NCBI GenBank assembly: GCA_026707285.1
Contig: JAPOXD010000019.1
Coordinates: 1-64,000 of the forward strand
Direction of reading: 5' to 3'
Source: Chloroflexota bacterium
GTDB taxonomy: Bacteria > Chloroflexota > UBA11872
DNA length: 64,000 nucleotides
In this document: piece after piece, positions 8,116 to 17,009 of the stretch
Numbering within the stretch: position 1 is the first letter of the stretch
How the letters are laid out: the number at the start of each line of letters is the position of its first letter
Notes under the pieces: model-generated
Told to the model about the DNA's origin: nothing
Seen by the model: only the letters and a program-made list of their open reading frames with translations
Database searches by the model: none
Made by a program: the position numbers and the translations under genes

Positions 8116-9000
8116 TCAGCCCTCGGGCCGTTGCCCTCCGGCGGTGTCGACCACCCACTGCCACGGCCGATAGCGTTGAACCGGCGCATCCGGGTGGGCG
8201 CCGTCCCAGACGATGACCAGCGGCGGACCAAGTCGGTCCAGGGGCGGAAACTGGAACCAGCCGCGCTCAACCGCCCCCGCTTCCACCCGCCCGCGCGGCG
8301 GCGGCACGCCGTGCCCGGTGGGAAAGACCGCGCGAAACTCGACCTCGCCTCGCTGCACCCTCACTCCCGTGCCGATGGCGCTGATCGTCTCGTCGCTCCG
8401 GTTGTCCACGGCAAACAGGAGCCGGGTTTCCTCCGCCGCGAACTCGATTCGCTCCAGCGTCACCCGAATATCGACCTGGGTGAGCGTCTGTCCAACATCG
8501 ACCACCCACACCGCCGGACGAATGCCGAGTCGATCGGTGATCGTGAGCGCCGTCACACGGACGCGAGGGATGAGCGCCTCGCGGCCATCCGGATAGGTGT
8601 GCGGTTCGGTGCCCTCTACCACGCCGCGCACGACAACGAACGCGTTCGCCTCGAGCTCCGGCGGCGCCTCCTGAATGACAAACGCCGTCGGCAAATCGTC
8701 GTTGTCGAAGTCGACCCACACGAGGAATGACGTCTCGTCGCCATCCGGGACACTGGCAACGTCGAACACCCATCCGCGCAGCTCCACCTCTCGGCCGACA
8801 GTCCCCGCAGCATCAGGGTGCGAGACCACCCAATCGCTGTTGGTGAGCGGCGGTTGCCCGGCCAGGGGGGTCGCGGTCGCCGCGGGCTCATCGCCACCGG
8901 GTACGCACGCGGCGAGCAGGGTCACGCCGGCGACGAGCCCCGCCAGAACCATGCACGCCGCGCCCCGGCAGGTCATACTGCGGCGATTGAGCACCGGCAT
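8116..9000 (-). CDS. Predicted lipoprotein with DUF4352-like domain
   Basis: Unknown function. The start is ATG 9000 (or ATG 8976), not 9027, which would run into the neighbouring gene's start. The N-terminus has a basic stretch, a hydrophobic core and the lipobox LLAAC, so the mature protein would be lipid-anchored outside the membrane. A low-complexity linker (EPAATATPL) follows. Residues about 55-155 look like an OB-like beta domain (VELRGWVFDVASV..FVVVRGVVEGTEPHTY). Residues about 180-270 resemble DUF4352-type immunoglobulin-like domains (VTLERIEFA..LLFAVDNRSDETI). It is transcribed away from the Gfo/Idh/MocA gene, so the start regions share a very short divergent spacer. The length from 9000 is 294 residues. 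Confidence 0.7.
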   Translation of the reverse strand: MPVLNRRSMTCRGAACMVLAGLVAGVTLLAACVPGGDEPAATATPLAGQPPLTNSDWVVSHPDAAGTVGREVELRGWVFDVASVPDGDETSFLVWVDFDNDDLPTAFVIQEAPPELEANAFVVVRGVVEGTEPHTYPDGREALIPRVRVTALTITDRLGIRPAVWVVDVGQTLTQVDIRVTLERIEFAAEETRLLFAVDNRSDETISAIGTGVRVQRGEVEFRAVFPTGHGVPPPRGRVEAGAVERGWFQFPPLDRLGPPLVIVWDGAHPDAPVQRYRPWQWVVDTAGGQRPEG

Positions 9001-9014
9001 CTCCAGGAGGCGCC

Positions 9015-10130
9015 ATGGCGCGCACACGGGCAGCAGTCATCGGTCTCGGGCGCATTGCCAGCACGATTGACGACGAAATCCAGGTCTACGACGGGCACTC
9101 GCTCCCCTATTCCCACATCGCCTGCCTTCAGGCCGTTCCCGAGGTCGAGATTGTCGGCATGGCCGACACCTGGGAGGAGCAACGCGAGGCCGCGCGCCAG
9201 CGCTGGGGGTTTGACGCCATCTATGCCGACTACCGCGCGATGCTCGACGAAACGCGCCCCGACATCGTGAGCGTGTGCACCTCCGCGGAGCCCCGCGCCT
9301 CCATCCTCATCGACATTGCCAAGGGAGGGTACGGCGTCAAGGCCATCTGGGCGGAGAAGCCGATCACGATTTCCCTGCAGGAGGCCGACGACGTGGTCAA
9401 TGCCTGCAACGACGCGGGCATCGCGCTGGCGGTGAACTGCACCCGGCGCTGGATGAACAACTACACCCAGGCCCTGCGCATGGTCAACGACGGCCTCATC
9501 GGCGACGTGATCCACGTCGTGGCTCGGGCGCGTTCGGGGCTTTCGCACAACGGCAGTCACATGCTCACCACGCTCACCATGTTCACCGGCGGCCGCGCCG
9601 AGTGGGTCGTGGGCGAGCTGGGGCCCGACGAGGACCCCATGAGCGACAACGACTTCACGGCCAGTGGCTTCCTCGCATTTCCCAACGGCGTGCGCGGCTA
9701 TTTTCGCGCGTTGGACAACGGCCCCAACGACCACTCCTACGACATCACCGGCACAACCGGAATGATCCGCATGATGGGCGACGGGCGCCTGAGCGAGTTG
9801 TGGACCAGCGAGGCGCCCCTCCCCGGACAGCGGAATCCGGCGGCGGCGCGTCGCTTCTTCCCGCCCGAGCGCCAGGTGCGCGCCGGCGCCGTGAACGTGA
9901 TCTACGACCTGATTCACTGCATCGAGACGGGCGACACCCCCAAGTGCAGCGGGGAGGACGCCCGCGAAGCGTTGGAGATTGCCATCGCCACCCGCCAATC
10001 GCACCGGCGCGGCAACGTGCGCGTGGACCTGCCGGTCGAGGACCGCCGCGAGCGCATCATCTCAGCGGAAGTCATCAACAGCGGGGGCATCCCACGCGCG
10101 ATCCAGCGACAGCGCGACGCCCAACGCTAA
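9015..10130 (+). CDS. Gfo/Idh/MocA family oxidoreductase 1
   Basis: NAD(P)-dependent sugar or sugar-acid oxidoreductase, cytoplasmic, substrate unknown. ATG 9015 has AGGAGG four bases upstream. The N-terminal Rossmann fold carries VIGLGRIA. The conserved EKPI motif is at about residue 115 (WAEKPIT), and the putative catalytic His sits in HNGSHM near residue 177. At 371 residues the length is normal. It is divergent from the lipoprotein gene, with starts separated by only 14 bases. A separate Gfo/Idh/MocA gene lies at 11.2-12.1 kb on the other strand, so this is one of at least three paralogues in the window. Confidence 0.88.
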   Translation: MARTRAAVIGLGRIASTIDDEIQVYDGHSLPYSHIACLQAVPEVEIVGMADTWEEQREAARQRWGFDAIYADYRAMLDETRPDIVSVCTSAEPRASILIDIAKGGYGVKAIWAEKPITISLQEADDVVNACNDAGIALAVNCTRRWMNNYTQALRMVNDGLIGDVIHVVARARSGLSHNGSHMLTTLTMFTGGRAEWVVGELGPDEDPMSDNDFTASGFLAFPNGVRGYFRALDNGPNDHSYDITGTTGMIRMMGDGRLSELWTSEAPLPGQRNPAAARRFFPPERQVRAGAVNVIYDLIHCIETGDTPKCSGEDAREALEIAIATRQSHRRGNVRVDLPVEDRRERIISAEVINSGGIPRAIQRQRDAQR

Positions 10131-10154
10131 GCCCAGTCGGCGGCATCGGGCCGC

Positions 10155-11174
10155 TCAGGTTAGCGCGCTGACGTAGGCCACGGCGCTTTCGCCCAATCGC
10201 GCCAGGGCGTAGCCGCCCTCCAGCACGTGGAGCGTCGGTAGGTCCAGCGCGGCGATCTCGGCGCCGATGCGCCCGAAGTCCTCGCTGCGCAGCGCGAAGG
10301 ACGCGATCGGGTCGTCGGCGTGGGTGTCGAATCCGAGCGATACGATGAGCCCGGCCGGCGCGAACGCCGCGATCCGCTCGCAGGCGCCCGCAAGGGTCGC
10401 CGCGTAGTCGTCAATCGCGGTTCCGGGCCAAAGCGAGTAGTTGAGGTTCAGTCCCTCGCCTTCGCCGGTGCCGCGCTCCGCGGCGGTTCCCGAAAAGCCC
10501 GGATAGGCCCAGCGCGGATCCGCATGCAGCGACGCGTAGAGGATGTCTCCCCGGTCGTAGGTGAGGTATTGCGATCCGTTCCCGTGGTGATAGTCCACGT
10601 CCAGGATGGCGACACGACCAGCGGAAAGCAGCTCGTGCGCGGCGATCACCGCGTTGTTGAAATAGCAAAATCCGCCCATGCGATCGTGCTCCGCGTGGTG
10701 ACCGGGTGGACGACACAGGGCGAACGCATGTGGCGCGCCGTGCTTGACGAGGGCGGCGCCGGTCACGGCGACATCCACCGCGGACCGCGCCGCCCGGTAG
10801 GTCGCGCGCATCAATGGCGCGTCGGTGCCGAAAGCGAAGTAGCTCGCGCGCACTGCCAGGCTGTCGCTTTCCAGGACGGCTGAGTCCGCCGAAACGCCGG
10901 CCGGCGCGAGCTGCTCATCGGCGTCCAATTCGCTACACGCCTCGTCGATGAATTGGCGGTACGCCGGGGCATGCACCCGATCCACCAGCAGGTCATCGCA
11001 GGGAGCGGCCGGCACCAGGTCGGCAAGGCCCGCGGCATCGAGAGCCTCCCGGATCAGCCTGGGGCGCGAGGGAACCTCGGGATGCGGATAGTCGACGCCG
11101 TCGATGGCCTGGAGCGTGGGCGCATGGTCGACGTGCGCGTCGGACCACACCACCGGGATTCGGGCGCCGGACAT
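10155..11174 (-). CDS. Histone deacetylase / acetylpolyamine amidohydrolase family protein
   Basis: Zn-dependent amidohydrolase that removes acetyl groups from polyamines, small molecules or acetyl-lysine. The 339-residue protein has the family core: RPPGHHAEHDRMGGFCYFNN with the catalytic His pair at 159-160, the metal motif DVDYHHGNGS (D194 and H196 as zinc ligands), and the third ligand region LGFDTHADDP. The bacterial substrate is uncertain; acetylpolyamines are the best-known case. The start lies three bases after the stop of the upstream oxidoreductase and has no clear ribosome binding site, so translation is probably coupled to it. The partner suggests deacetylation of an acetylated sugar or amine followed by oxidation; that link is inference. 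Confidence 0.88.
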   Translation of the reverse strand: MSGARIPVVWSDAHVDHAPTLQAIDGVDYPHPEVPSRPRLIREALDAAGLADLVPAAPCDDLLVDRVHAPAYRQFIDEACSELDADEQLAPAGVSADSAVLESDSLAVRASYFAFGTDAPLMRATYRAARSAVDVAVTGAALVKHGAPHAFALCRPPGHHAEHDRMGGFCYFNNAVIAAHELLSAGRVAILDVDYHHGNGSQYLTYDRGDILYASLHADPRWAYPGFSGTAAERGTGEGEGLNLNYSLWPGTAIDDYAATLAGACERIAAFAPAGLIVSLGFDTHADDPIASFALRSEDFGRIGAEIAALDLPTLHVLEGGYALARLGESAVAYVSALT

Positions 11175-11177
11175 TCG

Positions 11178-12125
11178 CTAGGGCGCCGCTTCGAGCGCGC
11201 TGCGCTCCAGGCGGTCCAGCGCGCGCCACGAGGGCAGCAGCTCGGGCACCCCGGTGAGCGGCTCGCGCCCCTCCATCACCGCGCTCACGAACTCCCGGTT
11301 CTGGCGCGGCACGGCCAGCATTTGCTCCTCCTGCGCCACGACCTCCCCGGAGTGGTTGACCAGCGCGTCGTGCAGGAAGGTGAACGTGTCTTCCTCGCAG
11401 ATGAGCACCGTTCGCGTCGTCACCTTGTCGACCATCGCGTTGTAGGAGAGCACCAGCGACGCCAGCCCGCCTCCCGGAAAGGCCATCTGCATCGAGAGGT
11501 CCAACGGCACCTGGTTAGGTCCGCTCGGCGGGCCGTAGAGCCCGCGGGCGACGTGCGGCTCCTCGCCGAACATCCAGACGGCGTTGTCGACCGCGTGACC
11601 GCCGTGGTGCCACAGGATGTCGTCCACCCAGCTGCGCCGCCGTCCAGTCCACCCGATGTTCTCTCGGCGGAAGAAATGCCAGTCGCGGTGCAGGTGCAGC
11701 GGGCGGAGGCTGCCGCGAGCGATGCGCTCATGGAGCCACAGGTTTGGCGCGTAGTAGCGCTCGGTGTGGCAGATCATCAGCGTGATGCCGGCAGCGCGGG
11801 CCGCTCGATCCAGCTCCTCGGCCTGACCGAGATCCAAGGTCATGGGAATCTCGAGCAGCACGTGCTTGCCCGCCGCGATTGCCGCCATGGCCTGGTCGTA
11901 GTGCATCCGGTTCGGCGAGGTGATGAGCACCGCGTCGACGTTCGGGCGCGCCAGCGCCTCCGCCAGGTCCGTCGTGGCGAATTCGGCGCGGCACGTCTCG
12001 GCAAACTCCTGCGCCGACGGCAGCAAGCGGCTCACCACGCTGTCGACGGCGATGCCGTCTATGTCGAGCAGCGCGTCCCGGTGAAACATGGTGATGGCAC
12101 CGGATCCAACAATGCAAAAGCGCAT
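11178..12125 (-). CDS. Gfo/Idh/MocA family oxidoreductase 2 with altered EKP motif
   Basis: NAD(P)-binding oxidoreductase of 315 residues, first gene of a leftward pair with the HDAC-family gene. The Rossmann motif is IVGSGAITMFH. Where most family members have EKP (the Lys contacts cofactor and substrate), this protein has LEIPMT. The catalytic-His region is intact (WHHGGHAVDNAVW). Lack of the Lys suggests altered chemistry or a non-redox role. It is among the shorter members, but the C-terminal beta-sheet domain is present. The 283-base region upstream holds a repeat and the possible promoter. Confidence 0.85.
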   Translation of the reverse strand: MRFCIVGSGAITMFHRDALLDIDGIAVDSVVSRLLPSAQEFAETCRAEFATTDLAEALARPNVDAVLITSPNRMHYDQAMAAIAAGKHVLLEIPMTLDLGQAEELDRAARAAGITLMICHTERYYAPNLWLHERIARGSLRPLHLHRDWHFFRRENIGWTGRRRSWVDDILWHHGGHAVDNAVWMFGEEPHVARGLYGPPSGPNQVPLDLSMQMAFPGGGLASLVLSYNAMVDKVTTRTVLICEEDTFTFLHDALVNHSGEVVAQEEQMLAVPRQNREFVSAVMEGREPLTGVPELLPSWRALDRLERSALEAAP

Positions 12126-12261
12126 GTGCGGGTGGTCCTTGGGCGCGAGCGGTTCCCTAAGGTAGCGCGCTCGACGGCGGACCCACGACTAGTTCTCGCA
12201 TGAAGCGTGGAAGCGCCAGGCGCGCGCGAGAGAGAAGCGGCCCGTTGGAGTTATGTCCCAG

Positions 12262-12339
12262 CCGTTCGTGGTGAGCCCTTCGACAGGCTCAGGACAAGCT
12301 CTGTCGAACCACGCCCTTCGACTGGCTCAGGGCGAACGG
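12262..12339. repeat. Dispersed-type palindromic repeat (CCCTTCGAC-GGCTCAGG)
   Basis: This 78-base block contains two copies of CCCTTCGAC(A/T)GGCTCAGG, at 12276-12293 and 12314-12331. A hairpin GAGCC-cttcgac-AGGCTC lies in the first, and the whole block is bounded by CCGTTCG and CGAACGG. Such CTTCGACAGGCTCAGGA elements occur as multi-copy intergenic repeats in many GC-rich bacteria. The rest of 12126-12408 holds no gene I can recognise. Confidence 0.7.
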
Positions 12340-12408
12340 ACTCACATCAGACCCTGACGACGGCGTCGATATGCGCTCTTCAGTTAGCCAAACACATGGT
12401 CAGCGCTG

Positions 12409-13710
12409 CTAGGCAAACGCGACGTACCGGACCCAGATCCAAGCTGTGGAAATGGCCATGCACACGATGGCCACCGGGACTCCGTACTTCATGAACTGGC
12501 CAAAGCCGATCTTGTGGCCCTCGCGCTCGGCGATTCCGGCCAGGATCACGTTGGCCGACGCGCCGATGATCGTGGCGTTGCCGCCAAGGTCCGCGCCGAG
12601 CGCCAACGACCACCAGAGGATGTTGTCGGGATTGAGTCCGGCGGCCTCGAGGTTTTGCACCACCGGCAGCATCGTGGCGGCAAACGGGATGTTGTCGACG
12701 ATTGCCGACGCGATGCCGCTCACCCAGATGGTCAGCGCGGCCGTCGCGAACACGTTGCCCTGGGTCAGGTCGCGAATGAAGTTGGCGACGGCGTCCAGCA
12801 CCCCGAGCTCCACCAAACCGCCGACCATCACAAAGAGACCGACGAAAAACATCACGCTGGGCCATTCGACCGCGGCAAAGGCCTTATGCGGATTCGCCCG
12901 CAGCAGCAGTATGGCCAGCGCGGCGCCGCCGAGCGCGATCGTGGCGGGTTCCCAGTTCAGCGCGCCGTGAATCAGAAATCCAACGACCGTGAGCCCAAGC
13001 ACGGCCAGCCCAATCTTCAGACCGCGTCGGTCCGTGATGTACTCCGCCGGGTCCAGTTTGGCCAACGCGGCGGCGTGTACGGGATCGACCGCCAGCTGCT
13101 TGCCGAACATCCAGCGCAGGCTCACCAAGAACAGCGGCAACATGATCAGAATCGGCGGCGTCATGTGGGCCGCGAACTCGGCGAAGTCGATATTCCCGGC
13201 GCTGCCGATGAGGATGTTGGGCGGATCTCCGATCAGCGTGGCCGCGCCGCCGATGTTCGACGCCAGGATCTCGGCGATAAACAGCGGCACCGGATTGATG
13301 TGCAGCTGGCGCGCCACCACCAGCGTGATCGGCGCGATGAGAATGACCGTCGTGACGTTGTCGAGAAACGCAGAAAGCACGGCGGTGATGACCGACAGCG
13401 CCACTGCCAAATGGAACCCATTGCCACCCGTGCGTTGCGCCGCAACGATCGCGAGGTACTGAAAGGCGCCCGTCTCGCTGATCAGTCCCGCCAACACCAT
13501 CATGCCGACGAGCAAAAAGATCACGTTGAGATCGATGTGCTCGAAGCCATGGTGCTGATCCATGATTCCGATCATGATCATCAGCACGGCGCCCGCCACG
13601 GCCACGGCCGACTTGGGCACGCGGTCGCTCGCAATTGCGGCGTAGGCGAGCACGAAGATGAGGATTCCGGCGACGAGGAGCGCGGTGCCGGGCTCAGCGG
13701 TTTCGGTCAT
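12409..13710 (-). CDS. ArsB/NhaD-type ion transporter (SLC13/IT superfamily)
   Basis: Polytopic membrane permease of 433 residues with about 11 hydrophobic segments. Family markers are the two inverted-repeat hairpin regions: SAFLDNVTTVILIAPI near residue 115 and the SNIGGAATLIGDPPNILIGS loop near 150. Later AIVDNIPFAATMLPV and ADLGGNATIIGASANVI provide the second half. Relatives are Na+/H+ antiporters (NhaD), arsenite permeases and anion/dicarboxylate carriers. No ars genes are adjacent, so arsenite export is not supported. It lies 118 bases downstream of the phosphorylase gene on the same strand. The ion remains unassigned. Confidence 0.85.
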   Translation of the reverse strand: MTETAEPGTALLVAGILIFVLAYAAIASDRVPKSAVAVAGAVLMIMIGIMDQHHGFEHIDLNVIFLLVGMMVLAGLISETGAFQYLAIVAAQRTGGNGFHLAVALSVITAVLSAFLDNVTTVILIAPITLVVARQLHINPVPLFIAEILASNIGGAATLIGDPPNILIGSAGNIDFAEFAAHMTPPILIMLPLFLVSLRWMFGKQLAVDPVHAAALAKLDPAEYITDRRGLKIGLAVLGLTVVGFLIHGALNWEPATIALGGAALAILLLRANPHKAFAAVEWPSVMFFVGLFVMVGGLVELGVLDAVANFIRDLTQGNVFATAALTIWVSGIASAIVDNIPFAATMLPVVQNLEAAGLNPDNILWWSLALGADLGGNATIIGASANVILAGIAEREGHKIGFGQFMKYGVPVAIVCMAISTAWIWVRYVAFA

Positions 13711-13828
13711 GGCATCCGTTCAGGTCGGGAGCGGCGCATCGATCGCCGCGGGCGGCACAACGCCAGCCGGCATGCCCGTTGGGACAGCCAGACTGGCCGG
13801 CGCCATCGTAGCTTGTCAGAGCGGGCCG

Positions 13829-14551
13829 TCACGTTCGCAGCGCCGAAAGTACCGGTGGCAAGGCACCACGAATTCCGGCCAGGCCGTCGCGCAGGTCGCG
13901 TCGAAACTGGGCTATCTCGCCAATCTCAAGGGGAAGCCGCCACACGTCGAGCACGTGCGGCCACCAGCCCGCGCCATCGACCCCTGCCAGCGCGGCCACT
14001 GAACGAGGCACGCCGCGATCGACCGGATCGGCCACGACGCGCAATGCAGCGGCGGGAACGCCGTGAGCCCGAGCCCGGTCGAGCACGGCGAATGACTCGC
14101 TGTCGACCGTCAACGCGCCGTCCGCGCCCAGTCGCCGCTTCGCCGCCGCGTCCGCCACGCCGTCCACCGTCCAGCCTTCCCCGCGTCGCGCCTTGACTCC
14201 GGCGTCGCCCAGCGCCGACTCCATGGCATCGGCAAGGGTGGAGGCGGCCGCCATGCGGGATTTAGCCGAACACACGGCGTCGAGCACGACGGATGTACCG
14301 GGCGCAACGTCGGGCTGGAGGCCCCCGGCAATTCCGGCGACCAGGACCGCCGCTGGCCGCCATAGGGCAAGTGCCGCTTCGGTCGCGCGCGCCGCGTTGA
14401 CCGGACCGATACCGCACCGCACGGCAACAAAGCGTGGAGGCTCACTCTCCAGGGTTCGGCGCCACCTCGACCCACGCCGAACAGACCCCGGAAGCTGACG
14501 CATCTCGGCCCGAAGCGCCATCACCACCAATACCGGGCCCGTCTCGGTCAC
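13829..14551 (-). CDS. Nucleoside phosphorylase-family protein (MTAN/HpnG-like)
   Basis: A 240-residue protein of the PNP/UDP family. The N-terminal VLVVMALRAEMRQL carries the usual early Glu, and a glycine-rich VAGIAGGLQPDVAPG segment follows. VDSESFAVLDRARAHGVP corresponds to the VDMEShA nucleoside- and ribose-binding motif with Met replaced by Ser. The pattern is closest to the hopanoid-associated phosphorylase HpnG, which acts on adenosyl-hopane, or to 5'-methylthioadenosine/S-adenosylhomocysteine nucleosidase. No other hopanoid gene is in the window. The start is GTG 14551 without an obvious ribosome binding site. The divergent neighbour is a fucosidase. Confidence 0.72.
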   Translation of the reverse strand: MTETGPVLVVMALRAEMRQLPGSVRRGSRWRRTLESEPPRFVAVRCGIGPVNAARATEAALALWRPAAVLVAGIAGGLQPDVAPGTSVVLDAVCSAKSRMAAASTLADAMESALGDAGVKARRGEGWTVDGVADAAAKRRLGADGALTVDSESFAVLDRARAHGVPAAALRVVADPVDRGVPRSVAALAGVDGAGWWPHVLDVWRLPLEIGEIAQFRRDLRDGLAGIRGALPPVLSALRT

Positions 14552-14628
14552 GCGCTCATCGCTTGCGTGGGAACTAGCGCGGGGTCGATGATGCTAACCG
14601 TCCCAGACCCTGTGAAAGTCCGGCAGCC

Positions 14629-15828
14629 ATGGCCTCCGCCCACGCTCTCCGCTGGTTCAACGACGCCCGCTTCGGCATGTTCATTCACTGGGGGCTCTAC
14701 TCCGTGCTCGCCCGCCACGAGTGGACCATGTACCAGGAGGAAATCCCCAACGACGAGTACGCCCGCCTGGCCGACCGGTTCACCGCCGCCCGCTACTCCC
14801 CGGACGATTGGGTCGCGCTCGCCCAGGATACGGGCATGCGCTACATGATCCTGACCTCGCGCCATCACGAAGGCTTCGCGCTCTGGGATTCGAAGGTCTC
14901 GAACTTCACGGCGCCCAACTCCGCCGCCGGACGGGACGTGTTAGCCGAGTTCGTGGCCGCTTGCCAGAAGCGGCGCATGCCCTATGGCTTCTACTACTCC
15001 CTGCTGGACTGGCGCTGGCCGGAATATTTCCGTGGCCCGCAGGCCGACCCCGACGGCTGGGCGCGGTTTCGGGCCTACGTGCACGCGCAGGTCGAAGAGC
15101 TCTGCACGGACTATGGCGAGCTTGCCGTGCTTTGGTACGACGGCGGCTGGCCGTACACGCCGGAGGCCTGGGACTCCGCGGCGCTCAACGCCCGCGTGCG
15201 CGAGCTGCAGCCGAACATCTTGATCAACGACCGGTCGCTGCTGCCCGAGGACTTCGACACGCCGGAGCAGCACGTCACCGCCTCGCCCCCGGGCCGCCCC
15301 TGGGAAAGCTGCATGACCATGAACACCACCTGGGGCTACTCCACCATCGACCATGAGTGGCGCACGCCGCGGCAGCTCATTCACTTTCTCGTCACCGCCG
15401 CCGCGGGCGGAGGCAACTACCTGCTCAACGTCGGGCCCGAACCGGACGGGCACATCCCGTTCGAGTCCGTGGAGCGGCTGCGGGCCATGGGCGCTTGGAT
15501 GCGCGTCAACAGCGAGTCGATCTACGGCTCCGAGCGCATGCCCGATCGCCTCATGCGCGTGGGCAGCGTCGGACGGCATCACACCATCAAGGGCAACACG
15601 CTCTACCTGCACTGCTGGCGCTGGCCGGGCCGGGAGATGGTGCTGGGCAACTTGGACGGCACCTTGCTATCGGCCAGGTTCCTCTATGACGGCACCCCCA
15701 TCGACTTCGACCAGCGCCAGAACCGCATCTGGCTGCGCGACCTGCCGGCATTCGCCCCCGACCCCATCGACACCGTCATCGCCCTGGACTTCGACCGCCG
15801 CCCCGGTCTGCGCGACCGGTTCGGCTAG
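14629..15828 (+). CDS. Alpha-L-fucosidase, glycoside hydrolase family 29
   Basis: Retaining exo-glycosidase releasing L-fucose. The protein begins with the GH29 signature RWFNDARFGMFIHWGLYSV. It continues with LTSRHHEGFALWDSKVS and the nucleophile region LAVLWYDGGWPY, where the Asp of WYDGGW is the expected nucleophile, then GGGNYLLNVGPEPDG near residue 263. At 399 residues it has the catalytic barrel and a short C-terminal sandwich. No signal peptide is seen, so it acts inside the cell or on imported oligosaccharide. It fits with the rhamnonate/fuconate-type dehydratase at the other end of the window, but they are not linked. A hairpin follows at 15923-15946. Confidence 0.92.
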   Translation: MASAHALRWFNDARFGMFIHWGLYSVLARHEWTMYQEEIPNDEYARLADRFTAARYSPDDWVALAQDTGMRYMILTSRHHEGFALWDSKVSNFTAPNSAAGRDVLAEFVAACQKRRMPYGFYYSLLDWRWPEYFRGPQADPDGWARFRAYVHAQVEELCTDYGELAVLWYDGGWPYTPEAWDSAALNARVRELQPNILINDRSLLPEDFDTPEQHVTASPPGRPWESCMTMNTTWGYSTIDHEWRTPRQLIHFLVTAAAGGGNYLLNVGPEPDGHIPFESVERLRAMGAWMRVNSESIYGSERMPDRLMRVGSVGRHHTIKGNTLYLHCWRWPGREMVLGNLDGTLLSARFLYDGTPIDFDQRQNRIWLRDLPAFAPDPIDTVIALDFDRRPGLRDRFG

Positions 15829-15922
15829 CCGCAGCGGACACCGGAAGGTTCTTCGCAGCCCGTCCGCGCGAAGGCAATCTGAAGAACCCGGCATGATTCC
15901 AGACGCCACTCGTACTAGGCTT

Positions 15923-15946
15923 CCGCCGTCGCGGGCATGACGGCGG
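15923..15946. terminator. Hairpin downstream of fucosidase, with adjoining repeat
   Basis: CCGCCGTC and GACGGCGG form a perfect 8-base stem around GCGGGCAT. There is no T-run, so termination is uncertain. Directly downstream, 15953-15991 holds CCCTCACCCCGGCCCTCTCC followed by a CTCCC-cac-GGGAG stem, a common dispersed repeat type in GC-rich genomes. The rest of 15829-16100 shows no gene. Confidence 0.45.
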
Positions 15947-16100
15947 GGAAAATCCCCTCACCCCGGCCCTCTCCCCACGGGAGGGGGAGCGGACGCGGGA
16001 ATGACGGAACAAATGTGGGCCATTACCCGGAGCAACGGGGAATGCTCGTGGTAAGGTATCCGGGCGCGGTCGTCGGAGTGACGGTCGCGCAGCGGGAGGC

Positions 16101-17009
16101 ATGGAGCGTCAGTCCGTGCGCCGTGTCTCCGCGGTTTTGCTGGTCGCAGTCGTGGTCGGTGTGGGTGTGCAGAGCGCCTGCGCCGGCGACCGCGTCGAGC
16201 AATTCCCGACCGGCCAGACCCTGGTCGTTCCCGCCCCTGGGGCTGCTTGGTTCCGCGTCCCGGAGGCAGCCGCCCTCAGGCCGGGCGTTGAGCCATTCCA
16301 CATTCCGGCGTCGGTCGTAACCGCGCCGGTCACTCCCGCGCCGATCGCCGGGTGGTCGAGCACGTCCACACCGGCCGTAATCGCGTCAGCCACTCCGGCG
16401 CCGACCGCCGCGCCGCCCCCAGCTCCGCCGCCAGTCGTAACGGCATCGGCCACTCCCGTGGCGACCGCCGCGCCGACCCGCGTTTCTACGCCAGCCGTCA
16501 CCGCGTCGACCACTCCCGCACCCACCGCCACGCCGTCCCCCGCTTCCACGCCAGCCGCAACCGTGTCGGCGACTCCCGCACCGACCGCCGCGCCGACTCG
16601 CACCCGCGAGCCGGACACCGGTTCACGGGGCCCTGGCTCGCGGGCGCCGCGATCGGAGGTTCCGGGGTTAATTCCAGTGCCGGCGCTTGGCAATCCCGAG
16701 GCAGAGTGCGAAGCCCTGGCGGATACCTACACCGCCGCGCACCAGTTCTATCGGGCCGGCACGGTGACGAGCAGCACCGCTTGGAATGACTACCTCACCG
16801 CACACAACTCCGGCCAGGTAAGTCAGGCGAGGGTCTCGCGGCTGCAGCAGTCGTATGAACGGCTCTCGGCGAACCTCGATCGCTCGCTCGCGACCATGGC
16901 TGCCAGCGAGCAAGCCGCGCACGAATTGGAGGTCCAGCAAAGAGGCCGATGCGATCTCGCTCAGGTCGCCGGCAAGCGCTACCTCCCCCTGCCGCCGCCG
17001 AGCGGCTAA
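16101..17009 (+). CDS. Secreted or membrane-anchored Pro/Ala/Thr-repeat protein, unknown function
   Basis: Not recognised as a known family. The N-terminus is basic and then hydrophobic (VLLVAVVVGVGVQSACAGD), a signal peptide that may end in an AC-type cleavage or lipid site. Residues 70-170 are a 20-residue unit repeated five times (core TPAVxASxTPAPTAAP), a stiff extended stalk. Residues 205-290 form a predicted helical, charged segment with Cys at 208 and 282. This suggests a surface protein with a small domain held away from the membrane by a stalk. GGGAGG lies one base before the ATG; GTG 16116 is another start. No partner gene is adjacent. Confidence 0.62.
   Translation: MERQSVRRVSAVLLVAVVVGVGVQSACAGDRVEQFPTGQTLVVPAPGAAWFRVPEAAALRPGVEPFHIPASVVTAPVTPAPIAGWSSTSTPAVIASATPAPTAAPPPAPPPVVTASATPVATAAPTRVSTPAVTASTTPAPTATPSPASTPAATVSATPAPTAAPTRTREPDTGSRGPGSRAPRSEVPGLIPVPALGNPEAECEALADTYTAAHQFYRAGTVTSSTAWNDYLTAHNSGQVSQARVSRLQQSYERLSANLDRSLATMAASEQAAHELEVQQRGRCDLAQVAGKRYLPLPPPSG
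16308..16607 (+). repeat. 60-base tandem repeat (about five units) inside the gene
   Basis: Units of about 60 bases encode the 20-residue motif with core TPAV-AS-TPAPTA-P. Four units are close in sequence and the first is degenerate. Shared runs such as CACTCCCGCACC recur in frame. Unit number could vary by slippage. Confidence 0.8.

Noticed and set aside
12409-13710. Arsenite resistance assignment
   Set aside because: The permease is of the ArsB/NhaD superfamily, but no arsR, arsC or arsA is nearby and the sequence does not separate arsenite from Na+/H+ or anion transport.
12514-14196. 560-codon plus-strand ORF
   Set aside because: It is antisense to the ArsB/NhaD-type permease and the phosphorylase; composition is that of a shadow frame.
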